A stretch of 64,000 nucleotides of DNA, taken from assembly GCA_002837415.1 (NCBI GenBank), contig PJCV01000007.1:62001-126000 (forward strand), given 5' to 3'. A program made the translations under genes and the position numbers. Under the pieces are notes generated by a model. The model was not told the DNA's origin and did not search any database. It saw only the letters and a list, made by a program, of their open reading frames with translations. Of this stretch, positions 1 through 10,320 are shown in pieces. This DNA is from Actinomycetales bacterium SN12. GTDB taxonomy: Bacteria > Actinomycetota > Actinomycetes > Actinomycetales > Microbacteriaceae. Within the stretch, counting starts at the first letter, position 1. Every line of letters starts with the position of its first letter.

Positions 1-200
1 TCAAGCCGCACCGCGCGAACACCCTCGCGCTGCGCTGGCTGGTCAGCTACGCGAAGGGTCGTCGTGAGAAGACGATGACCGAGCGTCTGCAGAACGAGAT
101 CCTCGACGCGTCGAACGGTCTGGGTGCCGCGGTCAAGCGCCGCGAAGACACCCACAAGATGGCCGAGTCGAACCGCGCCTTCGCCCACTACCGCTGGTAA
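1..200 (+). CDS. rpsG: 30S ribosomal protein S7, 3' end
   Basis: The window opens inside this gene. Reading from base 3 gives 65 residues ending in AFAHYRW and a TAA stop, which is the C-terminal helical part of bacterial S7 ([10 protein letters not shown], the [11 protein letters not shown] segment). S7 initiates assembly of the 30S head by binding 16S rRNA. It is followed 77 bp later by fusA, the usual str-operon order. The 5' part lies outside the window. Confidence 0.97.
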   Translation, partial: KPHRANTLALRWLVSYAKGRREKTMTERLQNEILDASNGLGAAVKRREDTHKMAESNRAFAHYRW

Positions 201-207
201 AGGGCTG

Positions 208-235
208 AGCGGATGCCGCCACCGCGGCATCCGCT
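208..235 (+). terminator. Hairpin between rpsG and fusA, possible attenuator
   Basis: The arms AGCGGATGCCGC (208-219) and GCGGCATCCGCT (224-235) are perfectly complementary over 12 bp with a 4-nt loop. No T-run follows, so this may be an attenuator or an RNA processing/stability element rather than a full terminator. It lies in the 77-bp spacer of the str operon. Confidence 0.5.
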
Positions 236-277
236 CCCACTCTCTGTTCGTTCCTGAACCATCCCGGAGGAACCCCC

Positions 278-2392
278 GTGGCACAAGAAGTGCTCACCGA
301 CCTGAGCAAGGTCCGCAACATCGGCATCATGGCGCACATCGATGCCGGCAAGACCACCACGACCGAGCGCATCCTGTTCTACACGGGTGTCAACCACAAG
401 CTCGGCGAGACCCACGACGGTGGCGCGACCACTGACTGGATGGAGCAGGAGAAGGAGCGCGGCATCACGATCACGTCGGCCGCCGTGACCTGCTTCTGGA
501 ACAAGAACCAGATCAACATCATCGACACCCCCGGTCACGTCGACTTCACAGTCGAGGTCGAGCGCTCGCTGCGCGTGCTCGACGGCGCTGTCGCCGTGTT
601 CGACGGCAAGGAGGGCGTCGAGCCCCAGTCCGAGACCGTCTGGCGTCAGGCCGACAAGTACGACGTGCCCCGTATCTGCTTCGTCAACAAGATGGACAAG
701 CTGGGCGCCGACTTCTACTACACCGTCGACACGATCGTGAACCGCCTGGGTGCCAAGCCGCTCGTGCTGCAGCTCCCGATCGGCGCCGAGAGCGACTTCG
801 TCGGCGTCGTCGACCTCATCCAGATGCGCGCGCTGGTCTGGCCCGGTGACTCCAAGGGTGACGTGACCATGGGCGCCTCGTACGAGGTGCAGGAGATCCC
901 CGCCGACCTTCAGGAGAAGGCCGAGGAGTACCGTCAGCAGCTGCTCGAGACCGTCGCCGAGACCGACGACGCGCTGCTCGAGAAGTTCTTCGGCGGCGAA
1001 GAGCTCAGCATCGACGAGATCAAGGGCGCCATCCGCAAGATGGTCGTCGCGAACGAGATCTACCCCGTGCTCTGCGGCTCGGCATTCAAGAACCGCGGCG
1101 TGCAGCCGATGCTGGACGCGGTCGTCGACTTCCTCCCCAACCCCCTCGACGTCGGTGCCATCGAGGCGCACGACCCGAAGGACGAGGAGAAGGTCATCGA
1201 GCGTCACCCCGACGCGAACGACCCGTTCTCGGCTCTCGCCTTCAAGGTGGCCGTGCACCCGTTCTTCGGTCGCCTGACCTACGTGCGCGTGTACTCGGGC
1301 CACCTCGACTCGGGCTCCGCCGTGGTCAACTCGACCAAGGGCAAGAAGGAGCGCATCGGAAAGATCTTCCAGATGCACGCCAACAAGGAGAACCCGGTCG
1401 ACTCGCTTACCGCGGGCAACATCTACGCCGTCATCGGCCTGAAGGACACCACCACCGGTGACACCCTCGCCGACCCGGCCGCCCCGGTCGTGCTCGAGTC
1501 GATGACGTTCCCGGAGCCGGTGATCGAGGTCGCCATCGAGCCGAAGACCAAGGCCGACCAGGAGAAGCTGGGTCTCGCGATCCAGAAGCTCGCTGAAGAG
1601 GACCCGACCTTCCGCACCGAGCTCAACCCCGAGACCGGTCAGACGACCATCAAGGGCATGGGCGAGCTGCACCTCGACATCCTCGTCGACCGCATGAAGC
1701 GCGAGTTCCGCGTCGAGGCGAACGTCGGAAAGCCCCAGGTGGCCTACCGCGAGACGATCAAGAAGATCGTCGAGAAGCACGACTACACCCACAAGAAGCA
1801 GACGGGTGGATCGGGTCAGTTCGCGAAGATCCAGTTCAACATCGAGCCGCTCGACCTCGACGGCGAGAAGACGTACGAGTTCGTGAACTCGGTCACCGGT
1901 GGTCGCATCCCGCGCGAGTACATCGGCTCGATCGACGCCGGTTTCCAGGACGCGATGAACGTCGGTGTGCTGGCGGGCTACCCGATGGTGGGCGTCAAGG
2001 CGACCATCGTCGACGGTGCCGCTCACGACGTCGACTCCTCGGAGATGGCGTTCAAGATCGCCGGCTCGATGGGCTTCAAGGAGGCCGCACGTCGCGCCAA
2101 CCCGGTGCTGCTCGAGCCGCTGATGGCCGTCGAGGTGCGTACTCCCGAGGAGTACATGGGCGATGTCATCGGCGACCTGAACTCGCGTCGCGGTCAGATC
2201 CAGTCGATGGAGGACGCACAGGGCGTCAAGGTGGTGCGCGCTTCGGTGCCGCTGTCCGAGATGTTCGGCTACATCGGCGACCTGCGCTCGAAGACCTCGG
2301 GTCGTGCCGTCTACTCGATGGAGTTCGACAGCTACGCTGAGGTTCCGCGCGCCGTTGCGGATGAGATCATCCAGAAGGCCAAGGGCGAGTAA
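278..2392 (+). CDS. fusA: Elongation factor G
   Basis: A 704-residue translational GTPase that drives tRNA-mRNA translocation on the ribosome and helps ribosome recycling. The G1 loop AHIDAGKTT is near residue 20, followed by the switch II DTPGHVD motif and NKMD for guanine specificity. Length and the five-domain layout match bacterial EF-G. The start is GTG at 278, supported by GGAGG at 266-270 seven bases upstream. It sits between rpsG and tuf as in the classical str operon. It is separated from tuf by 180 bp that hold a palindromic repeat, so tuf probably also has its own promoter. Confidence 0.98.
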   Translation: MAQEVLTDLSKVRNIGIMAHIDAGKTTTTERILFYTGVNHKLGETHDGGATTDWMEQEKERGITITSAAVTCFWNKNQINIIDTPGHVDFTVEVERSLRVLDGAVAVFDGKEGVEPQSETVWRQADKYDVPRICFVNKMDKLGADFYYTVDTIVNRLGAKPLVLQLPIGAESDFVGVVDLIQMRALVWPGDSKGDVTMGASYEVQEIPADLQEKAEEYRQQLLETVAETDDALLEKFFGGEELSIDEIKGAIRKMVVANEIYPVLCGSAFKNRGVQPMLDAVVDFLPNPLDVGAIEAHDPKDEEKVIERHPDANDPFSALAFKVAVHPFFGRLTYVRVYSGHLDSGSAVVNSTKGKKERIGKIFQMHANKENPVDSLTAGNIYAVIGLKDTTTGDTLADPAAPVVLESMTFPEPVIEVAIEPKTKADQEKLGLAIQKLAEEDPTFRTELNPETGQTTIKGMGELHLDILVDRMKREFRVEANVGKPQVAYRETIKKIVEKHDYTHKKQTGGSGQFAKIQFNIEPLDLDGEKTYEFVNSVTGGRIPREYIGSIDAGFQDAMNVGVLAGYPMVGVKATIVDGAAHDVDSSEMAFKIAGSMGFKEAARRANPVLLEPLMAVEVRTPEEYMGDVIGDLNSRRGQIQSMEDAQGVKVVRASVPLSEMFGYIGDLRSKTSGRAVYSMEFDSYAEVPRAVADEIIQKAKGE

Positions 2393-2406
2393 GCCCTTCT
2401 CCGGAT

Positions 2407-2453
2407 GCTTCGACAGGCTCAGCAGCCCAGCTGGGTTCCTGAGCCTGTCGAAG
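2407..2453. repeat. Dispersed palindromic element, copy 1
   Basis: The 15-bp arms CTTCGACAGGCTCAG (2408-2422) and CTGAGCCTGTCGAAG (2439-2453) are perfectly inverted. The 16-base centre holds a second palindrome, CCCAGCTGGG (2426-2435). The same arms recur after rplE, after rpsK, after aceA and, as a half copy, inside aceB. This copy lies 15 bp after the fusA stop and could fold as a strong hairpin that ends or trims the fusA transcript. Confidence 0.85.
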
Positions 2454-2572
2454 GGCCGGTACCCCACAACTTCACATTCACTCTCTACTAAACTGAGAAA
2501 CCGAAATCCGTAGGGACCCGGTCACAATCCAGTGCCCGGCCATCTCTACACGAACGTCCTGAGGAGGACCCA

Positions 2573-3766
<1,194 letters not shown>

Positions 3767-3780
3767 GCACCTGCTTCTCG

Positions 3781-3818
3781 AAAGAGGGGTCGGACCTTCG
3801 GGTCCGGCCCCTCTTTTG
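3781..3818 (+). terminator. Intrinsic terminator after tuf
   Basis: The 16-bp stem is AAAGAGGGGTCGGACC (3781-3796) with GGTCCGGCCCCTCTTT (3801-3816), one G-U pair, and a stable TTCG tetraloop. The stem ends in a short T stretch. It is placed 14 bp after the tuf stop. Confidence 0.93.
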
Positions 3819-3886
3819 CGTTTCCTGGCGGTGCTGTGCCGCCGGGTTTTTACGTTCTGCCTCAAGATCCGCTCAGCAACACCTCA

Positions 3887-3948
3887 TGTCCCCCTTTTGG
3901 GGGACAAGAAAACCTCAACACTCCCTTTTGTCCCCCATTTGGGGGACA
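3887..3948. repeat. Tandem pair of 20-bp palindromes, candidate operator
   Basis: TGTCCCCC-tttt-GGGGGACA occupies 3887-3906 and TGTCCCCC-attt-GGGGGACA occupies 3929-3948. Arms are perfect in both copies and their centres are 42 bp apart, about four helical turns. They lie in the 307-bp gap between the tuf terminator and the adhesin gene, which otherwise shows only the adhesin ribosome-binding site. Phased identical palindromes suggest binding by a dimeric regulator, or two RNA hairpins in a leader. The function is inferred. Confidence 0.7.
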
Positions 3949-4073
3949 AGCGCATGTCACCATGGATACAGCTTCACCGGAGTTCCTAGAGCCGCTGTCG
4001 CCCGCGTCGCCGGGGCCGGTTCCTCCGAGAAGCGCGCGCACAGCGCGCATCCACACAAGGGGAGTGGTCTGTC

Positions 4074-7000
4074 TTGGGGACCTGGGGGAGCGGAGCACGC
4101 CGGCGCGCGTCTGTCCGGCGCATGCCGTGGCGACGTGCCGCGGCCGTCGCCTGCGCGGTCCTGATCCTGAGTGGACTCCCGGCGCCGGCGATCGCTGCGG
4201 GCGCGGCACAGGCCGCTTCTCCCGTAGCTGCGCAGGCCGCTATCGCGGGTAAGGCCGCGACGGATGCCGTGCAGCCGGCGGCCATGACGGAGGCCCGCAC
4301 GGTGAAGGCGGGCATTGCTCCGCTGAGCGCCCCGAGCGACACGTACTGCACGAGCCCGGGTGTCTACAGCCTCGATGAGAGCGTCGGGGTGTTCGAGCCG
4401 ACATCGCTCGTACGCGACAGCGAGGGCGCAGACGCTGGAACCCAGGAATGGGGAACCGGTGCTCTGGCCATCTCTTCGACTGGCCATGCGTCGTACAGCG
4501 TGGGCAGCAACTCATCGGGCGGTCTGTTCGTGAACCGATTGAGGGTCGGCGCGAGCTGGCACGAACGGGTCTATACGAGCCCCGCCGCCGTGACAAATCT
4601 CGGCAACCCCGCTGTGGCTGCCGTCAAGAGAGTCGGCTCGGCGGACTACCTGTATTTCGGCACGTTCAGCCGAGTGGAGAACGCCACAAGCCTGGAGCTG
4701 TTTGCGCTGATCATGGACAAGCCCGGAGCAACAAGCCCGGAATTGCTCGGACAGGTGGCCCGAGTAGTTCTCAAGGATGCCGGATCAGCCTCGAACTACA
4801 ACGCCGGTGGTGACATCGCCTTTGACAGCCAGGGGAACATGGTGGTGCTGTGGGGCAGCGGGGATTCCGCTGAGAACAGCCGCCTGTACCAGGTCGCCGC
4901 TGTTCCGGCACCCGCTAGCGGCAGCATAACCGCTCCCCGATTGATCGATGCGACCCTGATGACGAGCGGTCTCGCGACCTCGGGAAATGAGCCGTGGAAT
5001 GGCGTCGCCTATGACCGAGCGGGTGCGCTTTGGATCTCACAGGCATACAAGCGGCAGGTTTGGTCCGACCCCGCCACTGTCACAAAGCTGCACACCGTGG
5101 ACCCGAGCACCGGGACAACGACCCTTCGCAACACGAATTACGGTTACGCCGCGAATGATCTCGCGAGCTGCGGAAGCTCAGCTCCCACGCTCACGTTGAA
5201 GACCGATCTGCCCCTCAATCGATTCTCGGCAACCGACCAGTTCACGATGGACATCCGCGTCGCCGACGCGTCCACCAACCTGGCGGCGGCGACGACCACA
5301 GGCAACAACGCCGGCATCCAGTCCGAGGCCGCGGGGCCGACTGCGGTAGCTGCGAAGTCGGGCTACACGATCGGCCTGACTGGGGCGACCGGCACCGACC
5401 TCGCTCGCTACACCCTCACGTACCAGTGCACCTGGACGGGCGGCACCGTCTTCGTCGCGTCGGGGACACTCGACTACGTCGCGGGAAACCCCCGGGCGCA
5501 GGCGTCCCTTCCGCTGATCCCTGGCGGTTTCGACGGGAAGGCGCTGACCTGCACCATCAAGGCGACCGCCAAGGTCGTCGTGATGACTCTGCGTGCCGAC
5601 CTCGTCAACACCCGGTTCAGTGCAGGGGACCAATTCCGTCTCGACATCCGCAAGCAGAACCTCCAGACCGATCTCGCACAGGCGACGACGACAGGCGCGA
5701 CCACGGGTGTCCAGTCACCTGCTGCGGGGCCCGTGAACGTCACTGCCGGCACGGTGCTCACCATCGCGGAGACCGGAGTCTCCGGCGCAGACCTGCAGAA
5801 CTACACCCTTAGCTACGGATGCACGTGGGCGGACGGCACCGCTCTGGTGTCGAACGGCTCCGCGCTCTCCCTCGACCTCGACACAGGACGCGCGCAGGCC
5901 ACTCTCCCTGCAATACCGACGGGACGAGACGGCCAGTCACTCGTCTGCACCGTGACCAACACGGCGAAGAACCGGGCCGACGTGCCCCCGCGCATGACCG
6001 TGGTCAAGAACATCGAGAGCCGCAAGGCGGGAGACCAGTTCCACCTCGCCATCAACCGGACTTCCGATAACGCGCTCCTGGGTCAAGCAACGACGTCGGG
6101 CGCCGTCGACGGTCTGCAGAAGAGCACCGTGGTGCGCGCGAACCTTGAGCAGGGTGTCGTGTTCACGATCTCTGAAGGAACGCCGGGAAAGACAACACCC
6201 CTCAGCGGCTACACAGCGGCATTCGTCTGCGAGTGGAGCGGTGGGGGAGATCTGGCCCGCGGCATGCTCGCGCTCGACAGCGCGGGCCGACTGCAGTCGG
6301 TGCTGCCGGCGATCCCGGCGGGACGCAACGGCGAGACCGTCACGTGCACCATCACCAATCGGGCTTCTTCGGCGACGAACCTGCAGTGCACGGCGAGCGG
6401 CGTCTACGCCATCACCGGCGCCGGAACCACCTCTGAGACCACCGCGAACACCGTGTACAGCGTGGGTGAGGACGCGCTGGGAGCTGCGCAGTTCGCCATG
6501 GGCAGCACGGCCAATAACGCGCTCGCGATCAACTCCGACGGCAGCCGGGCATACGCGGCGAGAGGTTCGGGAACGGGCGTCTCCATCGACGTCCGGGATG
6601 TCGGAGGGAAGACGACCGCGAGCGTGGGCACGCTTCAGCGCCAGCCCAACACGAACTCCGCCGACGTGCCAGCAACGGTCGCCGGAGCCATCGATCCGAC
6701 GACGGGGATCTACTACTTCGGCGGCTATGTTCAAGGCGATTCTGCAACACTCCGGCTGTTCGCCTACGCTCCCGGCGCGCCGTCAGTCAACGGCAACCGT
6801 CCGTACTGGCATGCACTGAACATCTCTATCCCCGGCAGCCGGTCGACGAGCAGCAACAACGGAGACATCGCGTTCGACGGCCTCGGCAACCTCTACATCG
6901 CCTGGAGTCCCGCGACGGGAACCACAGAGAGCACCCAGAGCGTCCTCGCTCGCGTCGACGCCACCCTCATCCCCCGGGTGATGCCCGCAGCGGTCCTGAA

Positions 7001-8519
7001 TGTCGGCACCGCGCAGGTGGCGAAGATCGCGACCTTGAGCAGCACGCTCTCCGCACCCATCAACGGCATCACGTTCGACTCCAAGGGACAGCTGTTCGTC
7101 AGCTCGTCGGGTGGATACAAGCGGCTGGACCCCAACACCGGCGCTCTGATCGGCAGAGAAGTCGCCGTGAGCAATCTGGTGGATCTCGCCGGATGCGGCC
7201 TGCCCCCGACAATGCGTCTGCAGAAGGTGATCACCGCACGGGTCCAGGCTGCTGACCAGTTCACGCTGCAGATCCGCCCCGACGCCACGAGCGAGACGGG
7301 AGTGCAGTCTGCCACCACAGCGGGGGCAGCCACCGGCATCCAGAGCGTTTCCGTGGGGCCGACGGTGGTGACGGTGGGCAAGACCTACACGATCCGCGAG
7401 GTGGGCGCCCGATCGAGCGGCACCACCGACGCTGCTCTGACGAAGTACATCGCTGGCTACACCTGCCAGTGGAGCAATGCGACGTCCGCGAGCAGTCCCG
7501 CCGTGCTCACCAGCGTGAGCAACGTGGCGAATGCGCTGGAGGCGGCGACCAGTGCGATCCCCTCGACCGGAACAGCCGGCCAGCAGCTCGTGTGCACGAT
7601 CACCAACACCCCGGTCGGCGATGCCACGGTCACCGTGAAGAAGACAGTGGTCGACGTCGACGGCGCGAACCCGGCACCCGCCGCAGGGTGGAGCATGACG
7701 GCGACATCGATGACAACGGGCAGGACGATCTCCGACCCCGCCACCAAGACGACCGGTGCCGACGGAGCGATCGCCGCGCCGTGGACCGTCCAGGGCTTCG
7801 GCGACACCGCGTCTTTGGCCGCTGTGCAGATCGCCGAGACGCAGCAAGCCGGCTACGCCATGGTGCCCGGCTCCGGCTCAGGAGCATCGACCACAGGCAG
7901 CAGATGCGTCATCACGCCCCTTGTCGGTCAGCCGCGCACCGTGCTGCTGACGGACACCCAGCAGACGCTGACGCAAATCAAGGGCGGCGACAGGGTCGCA
8001 TGCGAGTTCGTCAACCGGCTGCAGTACGGTTCGGTCACCTGGCAGAAGGTGGATGCCGCTTCGCGCAGCACCTTCCTCGCCAGCTCGGAATGGTCGCTCG
8101 ACGGTGCCGGAGTCCCCGCGGGCACGATCGTGACGGACTGCGTCAAGGCGACCGCCGCGGAGTGCGGGACGGGCCGGTACGCCGACCGCGACCCGCTTCC
8201 CGGACGATTCAAGCTCAATCGGCTGGCACACGGAGAGTTCTCGATCACCGAGACCAAGGCCCCCGTGGGGTTTGTCCGAGACGGCACCCGCCGGCCCTTC
8301 AGCATCACTCCTGGTTCGCTCGACCACAGGTTCTCCGACTTCAGCAACAGCCGCATTCCGATGCCGGCGATTCCCCTCACCGGCGGCACACCTGCCGATG
8401 CGATCACGCTCCTCGGAATCGGCCTTCTGGTCCTGTCACTGTTCGGCGCCTGGCTGAACCGGCGACGGCGAGCGCGACTCGCCTCGGCATCACCCCTCGA
8501 CGACACCGCACTTCTCTGA
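4074..8519 (+). CDS. Giant sortase-anchored surface protein (IPLTG, repeat adhesin)
   Basis: A 1481-residue secreted wall protein, likely the adhesive or tip subunit of the pilus locus. The N-terminus has a twin-Arg basic stretch and hydrophobic signal peptide ending near IAAGAA. From about residue 90 and again from about 770 there is a beta-propeller-like block opening CTSPGVYS or CTASGVYA, so the module is duplicated. Ig-like repeats of about 110-140 residues with the signature (A/G)xDQFxxxI and ending LxCT(V/I)xNTAK start near residues 373, 502, 640 and 1046. Further prealbumin-like domains start near 1183 and 1319, the last with the E-box FSITETKAPVGF. The sorting signal is IPLTG at 1433-1437, then a hydrophobic helix and RRRRAR. 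The start is TTG at 4074 with AGGGGAG at 4059-4065. Binding partner unknown. Confidence 0.85.
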   Translation: MGTWGSGARRRASVRRMPWRRAAAVACAVLILSGLPAPAIAAGAAQAASPVAAQAAIAGKAATDAVQPAAMTEARTVKAGIAPLSAPSDTYCTSPGVYSLDESVGVFEPTSLVRDSEGADAGTQEWGTGALAISSTGHASYSVGSNSSGGLFVNRLRVGASWHERVYTSPAAVTNLGNPAVAAVKRVGSADYLYFGTFSRVENATSLELFALIMDKPGATSPELLGQVARVVLKDAGSASNYNAGGDIAFDSQGNMVVLWGSGDSAENSRLYQVAAVPAPASGSITAPRLIDATLMTSGLATSGNEPWNGVAYDRAGALWISQAYKRQVWSDPATVTKLHTVDPSTGTTTLRNTNYGYAANDLASCGSSAPTLTLKTDLPLNRFSATDQFTMDIRVADASTNLAAATTTGNNAGIQSEAAGPTAVAAKSGYTIGLTGATGTDLARYTLTYQCTWTGGTVFVASGTLDYVAGNPRAQASLPLIPGGFDGKALTCTIKATAKVVVMTLRADLVNTRFSAGDQFRLDIRKQNLQTDLAQATTTGATTGVQSPAAGPVNVTAGTVLTIAETGVSGADLQNYTLSYGCTWADGTALVSNGSALSLDLDTGRAQATLPAIPTGRDGQSLVCTVTNTAKNRADVPPRMTVVKNIESRKAGDQFHLAINRTSDNALLGQATTSGAVDGLQKSTVVRANLEQGVVFTISEGTPGKTTPLSGYTAAFVCEWSGGGDLARGMLALDSAGRLQSVLPAIPAGRNGETVTCTITNRASSATNLQCTASGVYAITGAGTTSETTANTVYSVGEDALGAAQFAMGSTANNALAINSDGSRAYAARGSGTGVSIDVRDVGGKTTASVGTLQRQPNTNSADVPATVAGAIDPTTGIYYFGGYVQGDSATLRLFAYAPGAPSVNGNRPYWHALNISIPGSRSTSSNNGDIAFDGLGNLYIAWSPATGTTESTQSVLARVDATLIPRVMPAAVLNVGTAQVAKIATLSSTLSAPINGITFDSKGQLFVSSSGGYKRLDPNTGALIGREVAVSNLVDLAGCGLPPTMRLQKVITARVQAADQFTLQIRPDATSETGVQSATTAGAATGIQSVSVGPTVVTVGKTYTIREVGARSSGTTDAALTKYIAGYTCQWSNATSASSPAVLTSVSNVANALEAATSAIPSTGTAGQQLVCTITNTPVGDATVTVKKTVVDVDGANPAPAAGWSMTATSMTTGRTISDPATKTTGADGAIAAPWTVQGFGDTASLAAVQIAETQQAGYAMVPGSGSGASTTGSRCVITPLVGQPRTVLLTDTQQTLTQIKGGDRVACEFVNRLQYGSVTWQKVDAASRSTFLASSEWSLDGAGVPAGTIVTDCVKATAAECGTGRYADRDPLPGRFKLNRLAHGEFSITETKAPVGFVRDGTRRPFSITPGSLDHRFSDFSNSRIPMPAIPLTGGTPADAITLLGIGLLVLSLFGAWLNRRRRARLASASPLDDTALL

Positions 8520-8577
8520 ACCAGCACGACCTCTGAACCAACACAACCTTCAAACCACAAGAACAAGAGAGAACCCC

Positions 8578-10227
8578 ATGATGAGATCAACCAGCAGGGC
8601 ATCCCGCTACGCAGCGGGCGCCGGCCTGCTCGCCCTCGGCGCGATCGCCCTCGGCTCACCGGCGTTCGCCGCCACCGCTCCTGAGTACGGCAACATCAAC
8701 ACCGCGGCAAACGGGAAGATCACCGTGCACCTGCACGAGCACCAGTCCGGCACGGGCGACCCCGCGGGCTCCACCCTCCCGAACGCCATCAAGGGCGTCG
8801 TCTTCACCGCCTACCAGCTGACCAACTTCGACGTGAGCAAGGCGACGGACTGGGACGCCCTGAGCGCCGCTCGAACCGTGCCCGCTGACGCCTGCGACGC
8901 CACGCCCAAGCTCGGCTCGTGGACTCTCGACGCGGGCTCGAAGATCACCACCGACGCGAGCGGCATCGCCACGCTGGATCTGACGAAGACCGCCGGCGCA
9001 GCGGTCAACACAAGGCTGGGTGCGTACCTGGTCTGCCAGACCTCCGACGCGACGAAGCTCACTGACAAGGCCGCGCCGTTCGTGGTCACCGTTCCGTTCC
9101 CCGACAACCAGGCAACGGCCCCCTCCAACAGCAACGGCTGGCTGTACGACGTGCACGCGTACCCGAAGAACAGCCTCGTGCCGACCATCACGAAGACGCC
9201 CCTCAAGCAGAGCGAGCTCGGCCTCGGCAGCACCGCCTCGTACGAGGTCGTCACCGACGTGCCGCGTATCGCTGAAGGCAACCAGTTCACCTCCTACACC
9301 ATCACCGACCCGATGGACACCCGCCTCGCGCAGCCTTCGGTGTCCTCCGTCACGGTCGACGGCGCCGCCCTCACGGCCGGCGAGGACTACATCGCCGAGA
9401 CGACCGAGACCGCGACCGGCAACGTCGCCATGGTGCACTTCACGAAGAAGGGCCTGCAGCGACTCAAGACGAGCGGTGGAAAGAAGGTCACCACCGTCTT
9501 CGCGGCGAAGGTCAGCTCTCTCGGCACCGGCGAGACCGCCGGCAAGATCGATAACTTCGCGTACCTGACCACGGGCAACGCGGCGCTGACGTCCCCGCCT
9601 GAGCAGCCGGCGAAGCCCACTCTCGCTACCGCACCCACTCCGCAGAAGCCGTTCGCTGACGGCGTCGTGCCGACCGCCACCTCCGCAGCAGCCACGCAGT
9701 TCTGGGGTGACGTCCAGGCGGTGAAGATCGACGCCGGTGACCAGAAGACCCCACTCGCGGGTGCTGAGTTCGCGGTCTACGAAGCGGCTGACCCGTACCC
9801 GTCGGGCGAGTGCGCCACCGAGGTGCGTCAGGGATCCACGCCGATCAAGACCGGCAGCACCGTCACCTCCAACGCATCGGGCGTCATCGCCGTCCCGGGC
9901 CTCTTCGTCACCGACAGCAGCAACACCTCGGTGACCTCGCGCTGCTACGTGCTCGTCGAGACGAAGGCTCCCGCGGGCTTCGTTCTGCCCAACGGCGGCA
10001 AGGAGCGCACCGCGGTCAAGGTGACGGCAGGCCTCACCGACACCGCGACGGCCTACGACGCGACCATCACGAACACCAAGAACACCATGCCGGCCCTTCC
10101 GCTGACCGGTGCCTCAGGTCAGATCGTGCTCATCACGCTGGGCGCCGGTCTGGTGCTCGTCGCCATCGGCGCCGCGCTCGTCGCACGTCGGCGCCGGGCC
10201 GAGCCCGCTGCCCAGTCGATCGACTGA
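8578..10227 (+). CDS. LPLTG backbone-type pilin (SpaA/FimA family)
   Basis: A 549-residue probable major subunit of a covalent sortase-assembled pilus. A signal peptide ends near SPAFAAT. The pilin motif reads W188-LYDV-HA-YPKN with Lys197 as the expected cross-link lysine. An E-box, YVLVETKAPAGF, lies in the C-terminal Cna-B-like domain, and the sorting signal LPLTG precedes a hydrophobic helix and RRRR tail. These features match the SpaA-type isopeptide-forming pilins of Corynebacterium and Actinomyces. Two ATG codons stand together at 8578 and 8581 behind AGAGAGAA. It follows the adhesin by 58 bp and precedes the sortase, so the three form one pilus cluster. Product class is well supported; assembly itself is inferred. 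Confidence 0.93.
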   Translation: MMRSTSRASRYAAGAGLLALGAIALGSPAFAATAPEYGNINTAANGKITVHLHEHQSGTGDPAGSTLPNAIKGVVFTAYQLTNFDVSKATDWDALSAARTVPADACDATPKLGSWTLDAGSKITTDASGIATLDLTKTAGAAVNTRLGAYLVCQTSDATKLTDKAAPFVVTVPFPDNQATAPSNSNGWLYDVHAYPKNSLVPTITKTPLKQSELGLGSTASYEVVTDVPRIAEGNQFTSYTITDPMDTRLAQPSVSSVTVDGAALTAGEDYIAETTETATGNVAMVHFTKKGLQRLKTSGGKKVTTVFAAKVSSLGTGETAGKIDNFAYLTTGNAALTSPPEQPAKPTLATAPTPQKPFADGVVPTATSAAATQFWGDVQAVKIDAGDQKTPLAGAEFAVYEAADPYPSGECATEVRQGSTPIKTGSTVTSNASGVIAVPGLFVTDSSNTSVTSRCYVLVETKAPAGFVLPNGGKERTAVKVTAGLTDTATAYDATITNTKNTMPALPLTGASGQIVLITLGAGLVLVAIGAALVARRRRAEPAAQSID

Positions 10228-10235
10228 CGCCTGAA

Positions 10236-10278
10236 CAGTGATCCGCGGGTCGATCCCTCATCGACCCGCGGATCACTG
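10236..10278 (+). terminator. Hairpin between pilin and sortase genes
   Basis: Perfect 18-bp arms CAGTGATCCGCGGGTCGA (10236-10253) and TCGACCCGCGGATCACTG (10261-10278) enclose a 7-base loop. It starts 8 bases after the pilin stop and has no T-run. It probably protects the pilin mRNA 3' end or limits read-through, keeping sortase levels below pilin levels. Confidence 0.8.
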
Positions 10279-10320
10279 CGTACAGCGAGGGTGCCTTCGC
10301 ATGGCAGGGTGGAGAGCGTG

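Noticed and set aside
188..2467. A 759-codon open frame opposite fusA
   Set aside because: It mirrors fusA codon by codon, is poor in ribosome-binding signals and shows no family motif; long antisense frames are normal in high-GC genes.
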